A stretch of 64,000 nt of DNA from Hoeflea_A sp039025395 (GTDB lineage: Bacteria > Pseudomonadota > Alphaproteobacteria > Rhizobiales > Rhizobiaceae). The first letter of the stretch is position 1, and each line of letters opens with the position of its first letter. The DNA is taken from NCBI GenBank assembly GCA_039025395.1, contig JBCCOK010000015.1, forward strand, positions 18,425 to 82,424, in the 5' to 3' direction. The notes under the pieces were generated by a model, which saw only the letters and a program-made list of their open reading frames with translations, was not told the DNA's origin and did not search any database. A program made the position numbers and the translations under genes. This document shows, piece after piece, positions 51,098-60,700 of the stretch.

Positions 51098-52537
51098 ATG
51101 AGGCACAGGAAAGGCCTGCTTTTCTGTATTCTTTGCCTGAGCTGTGCCTTTGCAACCCAATCCTTTGCCCAAAGCATCGCCAACGAGGATCTTTTGCTGC
51201 GCGGCATTACCGACACGAGCGGCCTGTCAGATGTCCAGCGCCGGCGCCTGCTTCGCGCCGCCGACCGCATAGGCGGCGACAGTCCGCCCGACGACGCCGG
51301 CACGGACAGTTCGGTAATCGTGGAACCTGCGCAGCCGGTCCAACTGCCGGGATCCCTCAATCCGCGCACCCAACCCGTCGGCATTCAAACCAACCGCCGT
51401 TCAGATCCCGATCCCTTCGAACCCGTTGGCATTCGCGTCGGCACCTTCATTCTCCGCCCGACGGTTACCCAACAGATCGCCCATGAACGAAGCAATGACG
51501 ATGAGACACGAACCTCCAGAACATACAGCAGAACGGTTCTTGAGGCGGAAATCGAATCCGACTGGTCGCTTCACCAGCTTAACATCGGCGCCGAGCAGGT
51601 CATCGACAAGACCATAAGCGGCACGGGTTCAGAAGATCCGAGCACATCCGTCAATGCAGACCTGCGCCTCGACTTGGGCCCAGCGACAACGGCCGATATC
51701 GGGTTCGACTACGAATTCGGGCGTGAAGACCAGACGGATCCCAATGCAATCCTCGGTGCGGTGGCGCAGGCCGAGGTACACACATTCGACGCTGCTGCCT
51801 CTTTGAGCCATCTGTTCGGCAGCTGGCGCGGCACCGCAACGATATCTGGCGGCCGCATCCGCTTTGGCGATGCCGAACTCTCGGATGGAACGCTGGTCTC
51901 GCTCGCCGATCGCGACGCCGACGATTATGCGCTGACGCTGCGCGCGGCGATCGAAACCGGGTCCGCTTATCGCCCATTTGTGCAGGGCAGCTATGAAGAG
52001 ATAATCTACGACGACCGCTTCGATTCATCCGGCTTTGAGCGCTCCTCGAACACCGTTGGCCTCCGCGCCGGCGTCACCGCTGATTTCGGTGAAAAACTGA
52101 CCGGCGAACTCGCCCTTGGCTACGCACTGCGCGACATCGACGATCCGCGGCTGTCGTCCATTGAAGGGCTGACCGTCAACGGATTCGCATCCTGGTCGCC
52201 CCGGCGCGGTACCGATGTTCTGATGGGCGTGACAACCGTCCTGGAGGATTCGACCACGCCCGATGAGTCCGGCTCGATTTACTACGCGACCATTGCCGAA
52301 ATCACGCACCAGATACGATCCAATGTCGTTGCTCGGGTCAGCGGCCTGCTCGGCTGGCGCGACTACGTCGGTTTCACGCCGGACCAGACGGTTGTCGGCG
52401 CCGGCGCCGGATTTACCTGGTGGCTCAACCGAAATCTCGCGCTGGAAGGCGGCGTAACCTACGAAAAGACACTCAGCAACGACGATACCGATACGGACGA
52501 GCTTTTTGTCGGCCTCGGTTTGAGGGTTCAGCGCTAA
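51098..52537 (+). CDS. Outer-membrane beta-barrel protein (BBP2-like)
   Basis: The 479-residue protein has a signal peptide (about 1-25, GLLFCILCLSCAFATQSFAQ), a disordered N-terminal part (26-115) with Asp/Pro-rich segments, and then about 350 residues of alternating strands such as SDWSLHQLNIGAEQVIDK, SVNADLRLDLGPATTADIGFDYEFG and TGELALGYALRDIDDPRL, ending in an aromatic-free FVGLGLRVQR. It fits the outer-membrane beta-barrel family often annotated BBP2 in rhizobia. I cannot name a substrate. The start at 51098 follows from the signal peptide; the frame is open further upstream. Confidence 0.87.
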   Translation: MRHRKGLLFCILCLSCAFATQSFAQSIANEDLLLRGITDTSGLSDVQRRRLLRAADRIGGDSPPDDAGTDSSVIVEPAQPVQLPGSLNPRTQPVGIQTNRRSDPDPFEPVGIRVGTFILRPTVTQQIAHERSNDDETRTSRTYSRTVLEAEIESDWSLHQLNIGAEQVIDKTISGTGSEDPSTSVNADLRLDLGPATTADIGFDYEFGREDQTDPNAILGAVAQAEVHTFDAAASLSHLFGSWRGTATISGGRIRFGDAELSDGTLVSLADRDADDYALTLRAAIETGSAYRPFVQGSYEEIIYDDRFDSSGFERSSNTVGLRAGVTADFGEKLTGELALGYALRDIDDPRLSSIEGLTVNGFASWSPRRGTDVLMGVTTVLEDSTTPDESGSIYYATIAEITHQIRSNVVARVSGLLGWRDYVGFTPDQTVVGAGAGFTWWLNRNLALEGGVTYEKTLSNDDTDTDELFVGLGLRVQR

Positions 52538-52549
52538 TACGAGCGTTTA

Positions 52550-53431
52550 TTAGGTGTCTGTGAACATGCGCCGCAGATCGTCTTCAACCTTGATGCGAAT
52601 GTCATCGCGGCTAAGGGCAAAGGCAACATTTGCCTTGATGAAACCTTCCTTCGAACCGCAATCGAATGTGTCGCCTTTAAAACGATAGGCCGAAAAGTTC
52701 TGCGTTTGCGCGAGTTTCAGCATTGCATCGGTAATTTGGATTTCATTTCCCGCGCCTCGTTCCTGGGTTTCCAGGATCGTGAAGATGTCCGGCTGGAGGA
52801 TGTAGCGCCCGTTAATGAAGTAGTTTGACGGCGCGGTCCCCGGCGCCGGTTTTTCAACCATCTTTGTAATGTTGAAACCGTGTTCGCCGATATCTTCGCC
52901 GACGCCAACGATCCCGTATCGGTGTGTCTCCTCGTCAGGAACCTCCTCAACTGAAATGATGTTGCCACCCACCTCCGCGTAAAGATCGACCATGCCTGCA
53001 AGACAGCCGCCCTTCATGACCATATCGGGCAGAAGCAATGCAAAGGGCTCATCGCCCACCAGTTCACGCGCGCACCAGACGGCATGCCCGAGACCAAGCG
53101 GTTCCTGCTGGCGCGTGAAGCTCGTCTGCCCCGGTTTCGGCTGCAGCGCGATAAGCTTGTCGAGTTCGTCACGCTTGTCGCGGTGTCGCAGCGTATCGTA
53201 GAGCTCGACCTGAATGTCGAAATGATCTTCGATAACTGACTTGTTGCGGCCCGTTACAAAAATGAAGTGCTCGATGCCGGCGGCACGCGCTTCGTCGACC
53301 ACATACTGGATTACGGGCTTGTCCACGACCGTCAGCATTTCCTTGGGCACCGCCTTCGTCGCTGGCAGAAACCGGGTCCCCAACCCGGCAACCGGAAATA
53401 CCGCTTTTCTGACTTTGCCCGTTGTTGCCAT
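52550..53431 (-). CDS. galU: UTP-glucose-1-phosphate uridylyltransferase
   Basis: The enzyme forms UDP-glucose for polysaccharide, glucan and lipopolysaccharide synthesis. The 293-residue protein has the nucleotidyltransferase motif KAVFPVAGLGTRFLPATKAVPKEMLTVVDKPVIQYVVDEA near residues 8-47, LGLGHAVWCARELVG, LLPDMVMKG and the sugar-binding VEKPAPGTAPSNYFINGRYIL. It converges with the barrel gene with 12 bp between, and diverges from the transglycosylase gene. Confidence 0.96.
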   Translation of the reverse strand: MATTGKVRKAVFPVAGLGTRFLPATKAVPKEMLTVVDKPVIQYVVDEARAAGIEHFIFVTGRNKSVIEDHFDIQVELYDTLRHRDKRDELDKLIALQPKPGQTSFTRQQEPLGLGHAVWCARELVGDEPFALLLPDMVMKGGCLAGMVDLYAEVGGNIISVEEVPDEETHRYGIVGVGEDIGEHGFNITKMVEKPAPGTAPSNYFINGRYILQPDIFTILETQERGAGNEIQITDAMLKLAQTQNFSAYRFKGDTFDCGSKEGFIKANVAFALSRDDIRIKVEDDLRRMFTDT

Positions 53432-53694
53432 AAGACCGTGCCTCCCGCTTCAGTTTTTCTTGCGCTGGATCTGCGTTCAATTGAACTGCCGCTTGAAATA
53501 TTCCATGCGGCTGTCCAAGTCTATCCCGAGACAAACCGCATTGGACCGCGATCCTGAAACCGAAAAATGGTGTTGACGGTCTCTGATATGGTTAAGGATT
53601 TGTTGAACCGTCCGCTCTATGGTTGCGGCCCGCACAATGGATACAGGCCATTGGCCGTCATCTTTCCGCCTTGAGACACAGCTAAGAGATTGTG

Positions 53695-54942
53695 ATGTCA
53701 CAGATTTCGCGTGATACGGGACCAGACAAGATCGGCAGGCGCAAGATGCTGGCGTTTCTGCCGCTTGTTGCGATGCCATCATTGTTGCTCAAACCTGCAC
53801 CCGCCTTTGCCGACGCCGGTTTTCGCCAGTGGATCAATGAGTTCTACCCCGTCGCCGCAAAGTCCGGCATAACAAAGGCCACCTACCAAAAAGCCTTTGC
53901 AGGCGTGCGCGAACCCGACCCTGACGTGCTCCGCAAGGCGCGGTTCCAACCTGAGTTCAAGCAGGACACCTGGAGCTATGTCGACACCCGTGTTCACTTC
54001 ACCACGATCGAAACCGGTCAGAAAATGGACCGGCGCCATAACCGGACACTGTCGCAAATCGAGAACCGCTTCGGTGTCGAAAGGTCCGTCCTGCTGGCAA
54101 TCTGGTCGATGGAATCGAGTTACGGCGACGTCTTCAACTATCCGGACCGTTTGCACTATGTCCCGCGGGCACTGGCTACGCTTGCCTATGCGGATCGCAG
54201 GCGCGCCAAATTCGCCCGTAGCCAGTTGGTCGCAGCGCTCAAAATCCTGCAATCGGGCAACATTTCACGGAAAAATCTGACGGGTTCATGGGCGGGCGCC
54301 ATGGGCCACACGCAATTCATACCGACAAGCTATTTGGCTTACGCGGTTGATCATGACGGCAATGGCCGCAAGGATATCTGGAATTCGGTGCCGGACGCGC
54401 TCGCAACCGCCGCAAACCTCTTGCGCCAGAACGGCTGGCGCACCGGCCGGACCTGGGGTTACGAGGTTAGCGCGCCGCGTGGTGCTTCTCGTCACGTCAA
54501 TGCCTCGAAGACGCTCTCTCAATGGCAGCAACTTGGCTTCAGCCGGCCCAACGGACGCGACTTTCCGCGACCCGGCGAAAAGGCGGTTCTCAAGATGCCG
54601 GCAGGCAGCAACGGGCCCGCATTTCTGATGCTTCGCAACTTTTTCATCATAAAGCGCTACAACAATTCAGACAGTTACGCGCTTGCAGTCGGCCTGCTGG
54701 CCGACCGTATCGCCGGATACGACGGTCTGGTCCAGAACTGGCCGAAGCCGCAAGGCGCACTTTCCATGGATGAACGACGCGAAATCCAGGTACATCTCAA
54801 GGCAATGGGATTCTATTCGGGCGACATCGACGGCAATATCGGGTCCGGATCGCAATTAGCCATTAAAGCATTTCAGTCGCAAACCGGCTTGACGCCGGAC
54901 GGTGTTCCATCGCAAAAACTACTCCAGACATTGAGGCGATGA
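53695..54942 (+). CDS. Lytic murein transglycosylase (MltB-like)
   Basis: This 415-residue periplasmic enzyme cleaves peptidoglycan with formation of 1,6-anhydro ends. The N-terminus has a twin-arginine-like signal (GRRKMLAFLPLVAMPSLLL) before ADAGFRQWINEFYPVAA. The catalytic Glu is in LAIWSMESSYGDVFNY, with GSWAGAMGHTQFIPTSYL following. The C-terminus (about 345-410) is a peptidoglycan-binding domain 1 (VHLKAMGFYSGDIDGNIGSG...). A GTG directly before could serve as start, but AAGAGA favours 53695. It diverges from galU. Confidence 0.93.
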   Translation: MSQISRDTGPDKIGRRKMLAFLPLVAMPSLLLKPAPAFADAGFRQWINEFYPVAAKSGITKATYQKAFAGVREPDPDVLRKARFQPEFKQDTWSYVDTRVHFTTIETGQKMDRRHNRTLSQIENRFGVERSVLLAIWSMESSYGDVFNYPDRLHYVPRALATLAYADRRRAKFARSQLVAALKILQSGNISRKNLTGSWAGAMGHTQFIPTSYLAYAVDHDGNGRKDIWNSVPDALATAANLLRQNGWRTGRTWGYEVSAPRGASRHVNASKTLSQWQQLGFSRPNGRDFPRPGEKAVLKMPAGSNGPAFLMLRNFFIIKRYNNSDSYALAVGLLADRIAGYDGLVQNWPKPQGALSMDERREIQVHLKAMGFYSGDIDGNIGSGSQLAIKAFQSQTGLTPDGVPSQKLLQTLRR

Positions 54943-54954
54943 CTGGAGACCACT

Positions 54955-56193
54955 TTGGTCGGAACAGGCAAAAAGCGGATATCGTGCCTTTTGGTGCTGC
55001 CATTGCTGGTGGCACTGACCGTTGCTTTTACACTGTCTCTGCCGCTTGCAAGCGCCAGTGCTCAGGAAAAGAAGTTTGAAAGGCGTTCGATCATTGAGCG
55101 GCTTTTCGGCCCGCGAAAGGTGCGGCCCGAAAAGACCAACCGGCAGCAGCCGCAAGCCAATGTAAAGCGCAAGAAATCGACCGTACGCACATCGAAACGC
55201 AAAAAGCGTTCAAAGAGCCGTAATCAGGTCCAAACGGTTCAGAAACTGGAAAATGCGCGCAAGATCATGGTCGTCGGCGACTTCATGGCAAGTTCGCTTT
55301 CTTCCGGCCTCGAGACTGCCTTTGCCCAATCGCCGGGCGTGATTGTCCTGAGCCAGACCAGCGGCTCATCGGGCTTGGTCAGGGACGACTATTATGACTG
55401 GGGCAGCGAGCTTCCAGGCTTTCTCGACGAAGTTCAGCCGTCGATCGTCGTCGTGATGATTGGATCGAACGACCGGCAGGATATCAGGCGAAAAGGCAGC
55501 AAGCGGCTTCCCCTTCGCTCGGAGGGATGGACGCAAGAGTATACGCAGCGGGTCAGCACCATGGCTCAGGCGATTCGGTCACGCAACATTCCCCTGATCT
55601 GGGTTGGCGCGCCACCCTACAAGAGTAAATCCATGGCCACCGACATGCTGGCGTTTAACGGGATATACAAATCCACCGTCGACGAGGTAAATGGCGAGTT
55701 TGTCGATATCTGGGACGGTTTCGTCAATGCCGATGGCAAATTCGTCTATACCGGATCGAACGTTAAAGGCCAGCAGGTACGCTTGCGGACGTCGGATGGC
55801 ATCCGGATGACCAAGGCCGGCAGGCGAAAGCTTGCGTTTTATGTCGAAAAGCCGATCAGACGGCTGCTCGGCGATGACGCCAGCGAACATGTCGCAAAGC
55901 TGACCGAAGAAAACTTGCCGGAACTTCTCGTGCTGCATCCTGAAACCGGATCGCTGGTGGTGCGAACCACGCCGATCGCGATGAACGATCCGGCCCTTGA
56001 CGGATCCGAGGCGCTGCTCGGCGCATCTGCTCCGCCAGCTTCACTGATCCGCACACCGCGCGACGATCTGGTTTTCGACGGCAAGACCACAAAGGCGCCG
56101 CCCGGGCGCGCCGATCATTTCGTCTGGCCGCGCAAACAGGAAAACACCGCTCTGGAAGAAAAGACGGCGACGGCCACCCCTCCGCAAGGTTAG
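54955..56193 (+). CDS. DUF459 (SGNH-fold) exported protein
   Basis: The 412-residue protein has a signal peptide (about 1-35), a very basic linker (KRKKSTVRTSKRKKRSKS, about 72-92) and the DUF459 SGNH-type domain (about 102-310). Two catalytic positions are altered: the block I Ser is Phe (GDFMASSLSSGL) and the final His is Arg (DGIRMTKAG). The Asn of GSNDRQD remains. It may thus bind rather than hydrolyse. The start is TTG with GGAGA 6 bp upstream, 13 bp after the transglycosylase stop, so the two are probably co-transcribed and related to cell-wall work. Confidence 0.88.
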   Translation: MVGTGKKRISCLLVLPLLVALTVAFTLSLPLASASAQEKKFERRSIIERLFGPRKVRPEKTNRQQPQANVKRKKSTVRTSKRKKRSKSRNQVQTVQKLENARKIMVVGDFMASSLSSGLETAFAQSPGVIVLSQTSGSSGLVRDDYYDWGSELPGFLDEVQPSIVVVMIGSNDRQDIRRKGSKRLPLRSEGWTQEYTQRVSTMAQAIRSRNIPLIWVGAPPYKSKSMATDMLAFNGIYKSTVDEVNGEFVDIWDGFVNADGKFVYTGSNVKGQQVRLRTSDGIRMTKAGRRKLAFYVEKPIRRLLGDDASEHVAKLTEENLPELLVLHPETGSLVVRTTPIAMNDPALDGSEALLGASAPPASLIRTPRDDLVFDGKTTKAPPGRADHFVWPRKQENTALEEKTATATPPQG

Positions 56194-56224
56194 CGAACCG
56201 CGAAATTGGCGATGTAGCCGCGCA

Positions 56225-57679
56225 CTACCGCGGCAAGGTCGTTGAACCCATCAATTGTTTGTCGATATCGTGTGCCGCCTGCCGGCCTTCGCGTATCGCC
56301 CAGACGACTAGGGACTGGCCGCGGCGCACGTCGCCTGCGGTCCATAGGCCGTCGACCGAAGTTCGATAGTCGATATCATTCGCCTTCACGAAGGTGGAAC
56401 CGCGACCGTCAACACCGATATCGAGGCGCTCGCCGAGATCCTTCAGCACACCATTTTCGTAGGGGCCGCGGAACCCGATCGCAAGGAATGCGAGATCGGC
56501 CTTGATGATAAACTCGGTTCCGGCAACAGGCTCACGCTTTTCGTCTACCTGACAGCATTTCACGCCGGTCAGAACGCCGTTTTCCCCGACAAATGACAAT
56601 GTTCCGACCTGAAACTCTCGAATAGCTCCCTCGGCCTGCGAAGAAGAGGTCCGCATTTTCGTCGCCCAGAATGGCCATACCGCCATCTTGTCTTCCTGGA
56701 TCGGCGGTTGCGGCCTGATATCGAGCTGCGTTACCTTCACGGCGCCCTGCCTGAAGGCCGTGCCGATACAGTCGGATGCCGTGTCGCCGCCGCCAACCAC
56801 GACAACCCGTTTGCCGGCTGCAACGACAGGTTCGGAGGGCCAGCCGACGGAATTGATGTCCTCGCGTGCAACCCGCTTGTTCTGCTGAACCAGGAACGGC
56901 ATCGCATCATGAACGCCCGTCAATTCAGCGCCGGGGATACCCGCATCGCGGGGCGTTTCCGACCCGCCGCAATAAAGCACCGCATCATGCTCTTCAAACA
57001 GAGCGTCAATCGTCTTGTCGACACCGATATGGACATTGTAGTGGAAGACGACACCCTCGCCTTCCATTTGTGCCACTCGTTTGTCGATATAGTGTTTTTC
57101 CATCTTGAAATCGGGAATGCCATAGCGCAGCAGGCCGCCCGCAGCACTTTCGCGCTCGTAGACATGAACATCGTGACCGACTCGTCCCAACTGCTGGGCG
57201 GCCGCCATCCCCGCCGGACCTGAACCGATGACGGCAATCGATTTGCCGGTCTTTGTGTCAGGGCGCTGCGGGACAACAAAACCCAGATCATAGGCCTTGT
57301 CCGCCAGTGCCTGCTCAACTGTCTTGATGGCAACGGGCACGTCTTCAAGGTTAAGCGTGCATGCTTCCTCGCATGGAGCCGGGCAGATCCGTCCGGTGAA
57401 CTCGGGAAAATTATTGGTCGAATGAAGATTCCGAATGGCCTCTTCCCAATTGTTGTTGAAGACGAGGTCGTTCCAGTCCGGAATCTGATTGTGGATCGGG
57501 CAGCCGGTCGGGCCGTGGCAGAACGGAATTCCGCAATCCATGCAGCGGGCCGCCTGCTTTGCAACCTCTGAATCCGACATCGGGATGGTGAATTCCCTGA
57601 AATGGCGGACGCGATCCGACGCAGGCTGGTATTTTTGAACCTGCCGATCGATCTCCAGGAAGCCCGTTACTTTTCCCAT
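56225..57679 (-). CDS. gltD: Glutamate synthase small subunit
   Basis: The small subunit (484 residues) supplies NADPH electrons through FAD and two iron-sulfur clusters to GltB. The N-terminal cluster domain has ARCMDCGIPFCHGPTGCPIHNQIPDWND (about 35-62) and RICPAPCEEACTLN (about 95-108). FAD and NAD(P) motifs follow as VIGSGPAGMAAAQQLGR (about 148) and VVVVGGGDTASDCIGTA (about 290). The C-terminal GLWTAGDVRRGQSLVVWAI is typical. It follows gltB by about 40 bp. Confidence 0.96.
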   Translation of the reverse strand: MGKVTGFLEIDRQVQKYQPASDRVRHFREFTIPMSDSEVAKQAARCMDCGIPFCHGPTGCPIHNQIPDWNDLVFNNNWEEAIRNLHSTNNFPEFTGRICPAPCEEACTLNLEDVPVAIKTVEQALADKAYDLGFVVPQRPDTKTGKSIAVIGSGPAGMAAAQQLGRVGHDVHVYERESAAGGLLRYGIPDFKMEKHYIDKRVAQMEGEGVVFHYNVHIGVDKTIDALFEEHDAVLYCGGSETPRDAGIPGAELTGVHDAMPFLVQQNKRVAREDINSVGWPSEPVVAAGKRVVVVGGGDTASDCIGTAFRQGAVKVTQLDIRPQPPIQEDKMAVWPFWATKMRTSSSQAEGAIREFQVGTLSFVGENGVLTGVKCCQVDEKREPVAGTEFIIKADLAFLAIGFRGPYENGVLKDLGERLDIGVDGRGSTFVKANDIDYRTSVDGLWTAGDVRRGQSLVVWAIREGRQAAHDIDKQLMGSTTLPR

Positions 57680-57720
57680 GGCAAATCCTCTTCCTCCCGC
57701 CGCCGCACGCGCGTGCTAAA

Positions 57721-60700
57721 CTATTCGGCAGCCACGCCAATCCGCATGCGCTCCATCTCCTCCAGAGCACGGCGGTATTCGACCGGCATGACTTTTCTGA
57801 ACTTGGGACGATACTCAGCCCAGTTGTCGAGGATTTCCTTGGCGCGCTTTGAACCGGTGTAGTGAATGTGGTTTGAAATCAGTTGATAGAGCCGCTCCTC
57901 GTCGTGACGCGTCATGTCGCCGGATACATCCACCCGTCCTTTGTGCGCGAGGTCACCGCCGTGGTGATGCAGCTCTTCCAGCAGGTCGTCCTCCTCCGGC
58001 ACAGGCTCAAGTTCGACCATTGCCATGTTGCAACGGCGTGCGAAATCTCCGTCCTCGTCCAGCACATAGGCTACGCCGCCGGACATTCCAGCAGCGAAGT
58101 TCCGGCCCGTCTTGCCGATAACGACGACAATGCCGCCGGTCATGTATTCGCAGCCATGGTCGCCAACGCCCTCGACAACCGCCACAGCACCGGAATTTCT
58201 CACTGCAAAGCGCTCACCGGCCACGCCACGGAAGTAACACTCTCCCTCGACCGCACCATAGAGGACCGTATTGCCGACAATGATCGATTCTTCCGGCACG
58301 ATACGCGTGTCCTCGGGCGGGCGGACGACAAGACGGCCACCGCAAAGGCCCTTGCCGACATAGTCATTGCCATCGCCGACGAGGTCAAAGGAAATTCCAC
58401 GTGCCAGGAACGCCCCGAACGACTGGCCCGCCGTTCCGTTGAACCGGACGGAAATGCAGTCGTCTTCAAGGCCCTTGTGTCCGTAGCGCTTTGCCACTTC
58501 ACCGGACAGCATCGCACCGGTTGAGCGGTCGACATTTCGAATATGGGTCTCGAACGCCACCGGGCTTTCTGATTGCAGCGCAGGTGCAGCACGCTCGATC
58601 AATTCCCGGTCAAGGATCTTGTCGATCGGATGGGCCTGGCGCTGTGTCCAATAGGTGTCCTCTTTCTCGGCTTCGGGCTTGTGGAACACATTGGTGAAAT
58701 CCAGCCCCTTTGCTTTCCAATGGTCGATCATGCGGTCCTTCTCTAGAAGGTCCGAACGGCCGATGATTTCGTCCAGCGCGCGATAGCCCATCGCAGCCAA
58801 TGTTTCCCGCACTTCCTCGGCTATGAAGAAGAAGTAGTTGATGACGTGCTCAGGCGTTCCCTTGAAACGTTGCCGTAACACCGGATCCTGTGTGGCGATA
58901 CCTACGGGACAGGTGTTGAGGTGGCATTTGCGCATCATCAGGCAACCGGCCGCAATCAACGGCGCCGTCGAGAAACCGAACTCATCGGCGCCCAGCAGTG
59001 CGCCGACAATAACGTCGCGCCCGGTCCGCAAGCCCCCGTCAACCTGTAGGGCGACGCGCGACCGCAGACCGTTGAGCACAAGCGTCTGATGGGTTTCCGC
59101 CAATCCCATTTCCCATGGGGAGCCGGCATGCTTCAGCGATGTCAGAGGCGATGCACCGGTGCCGCCATCATAACCGGAGATGGTAATATGGTCGGCGCGC
59201 GCTTTGGCCACACCAGCTGCCACCGTGCCGACACCGACCTCGGAAACCAGCTTGACCGAGATATCGGCACTTGAATTGACGTTCTTCAAGTCGAAGATCA
59301 ACTGCGCCAGATCTTCGATGGAATAGATATCGTGGTGAGGCGGCGGCGAGATCAGGCCCACGCCGGGCGTGGAGTGGCGAGTCTTGGCGATGGTGGCATC
59401 GACTTTGTGTCCCGGCAGTTGGCCTCCTTCGCCGGGTTTTGCGCCCTGTGCCACCTTAATCTGAATCATGTCGGAGTTTACGAGATACTCGGTGGTGACA
59501 CCGAACCGGCCGGATGCCACCTGCTTGATTGCCGAGCGCTCCGGATTCATGGTTCCGTCCGGCATCGGCGTATAGCGGTCAGGCTCCTCGCCCCCCTCGC
59601 CAGTGTTGGATTTGCCGCCGATGCGGTTCATGGCGATCGCCAAAGTCGTGTGCGCTTCGCGGCTGATTGATCCGAAAGACATCGCTCCGGTTGAAAACCG
59701 CTTGACGATTTCCGCCGCCGGCTCAACGTCTTCAAGATCGACGGGTGGCCGTCCCGCAGCTTGTGCATCGCTGATACGAAACAGTCCGCGAATGGTGTTG
59801 AGGCCCTCGGAGTGCTCGTTGACCAGCCGCGCAAACTCCAGATATTTGTCCCGCGCATTGCCGCGCACGGCGTGTTGCAGCAGGGCGACCGAGTCGGGCG
59901 ACCATGTGTGGCTTTCGCCGCGTATCCGGTACAGGTACTCGCCGCCGACATCGAGCGCGCTGCTGAGCACCGGATCGTCGCCGAATGCCCTTGCATGCCG
60001 TGAATGCGTTTCGATGGCGACCTCGTTGAGGCCTATACCTTCAATGGTGGTGGCCGTTCCGAAAAAGTACTTGTCTACAAACGCAGTCGACAACCCGACG
60101 GCATCGAAGATCTGCGCCCCGCAATAGGACTGGTATGTGGAGATGCCCATCTTCGACATGACCTTCAAAAGGCCCTTGTCGATTGCCTTGATGTAGCGTT
60201 CGACCGCTTCGTGTTCGTCCACTGCGGCCGGAAGTTCGCCCCTGCGGTGCATGTCGGCGAGCGTGTCGAAAGCAAGGTACGGGTTGATTGCCTCCGCACC
60301 GTAGCCCGCAAGTACCGCGAAGTGATGAACCTCGCGCGGCTCGCCCGATTCGACCACCAGCCCCACTGAAGTCCTCAAGCCCTTGCGTATGAGGTGATGG
60401 TGTACTGCCGCCGTCGCCAGCAATGCCGGGATGGCGATCCGCTGCGACGAGATCTGCCGATCCGAGAGGATGATGATGTTGTAGCCGTTGTTCACACAGC
60501 GTTCGGCGCGCGCGCAAAGGTTCTCCAACGCTTCGGACATGTAGTCAGAACCGCGATGCTCCCAATAGGTGAAATCGAGCGTCTTGGTCTGGAATTGATT
60601 GTCCGAAATGTCACCGATAGCTCGAATCTTCTCCAGATCCTCATTTGTCAGGATAGGCTGCCGCACTTCCAGACGCCGGCGCTCGGCGAGTCCCTCAAGA

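Noticed and set aside
53592..53610. TTAA-N7-TTGA, partial CtrA-like site between galU and the transglycosylase gene
   Set aside because: One mismatch and no supporting GANTC or promoter context.
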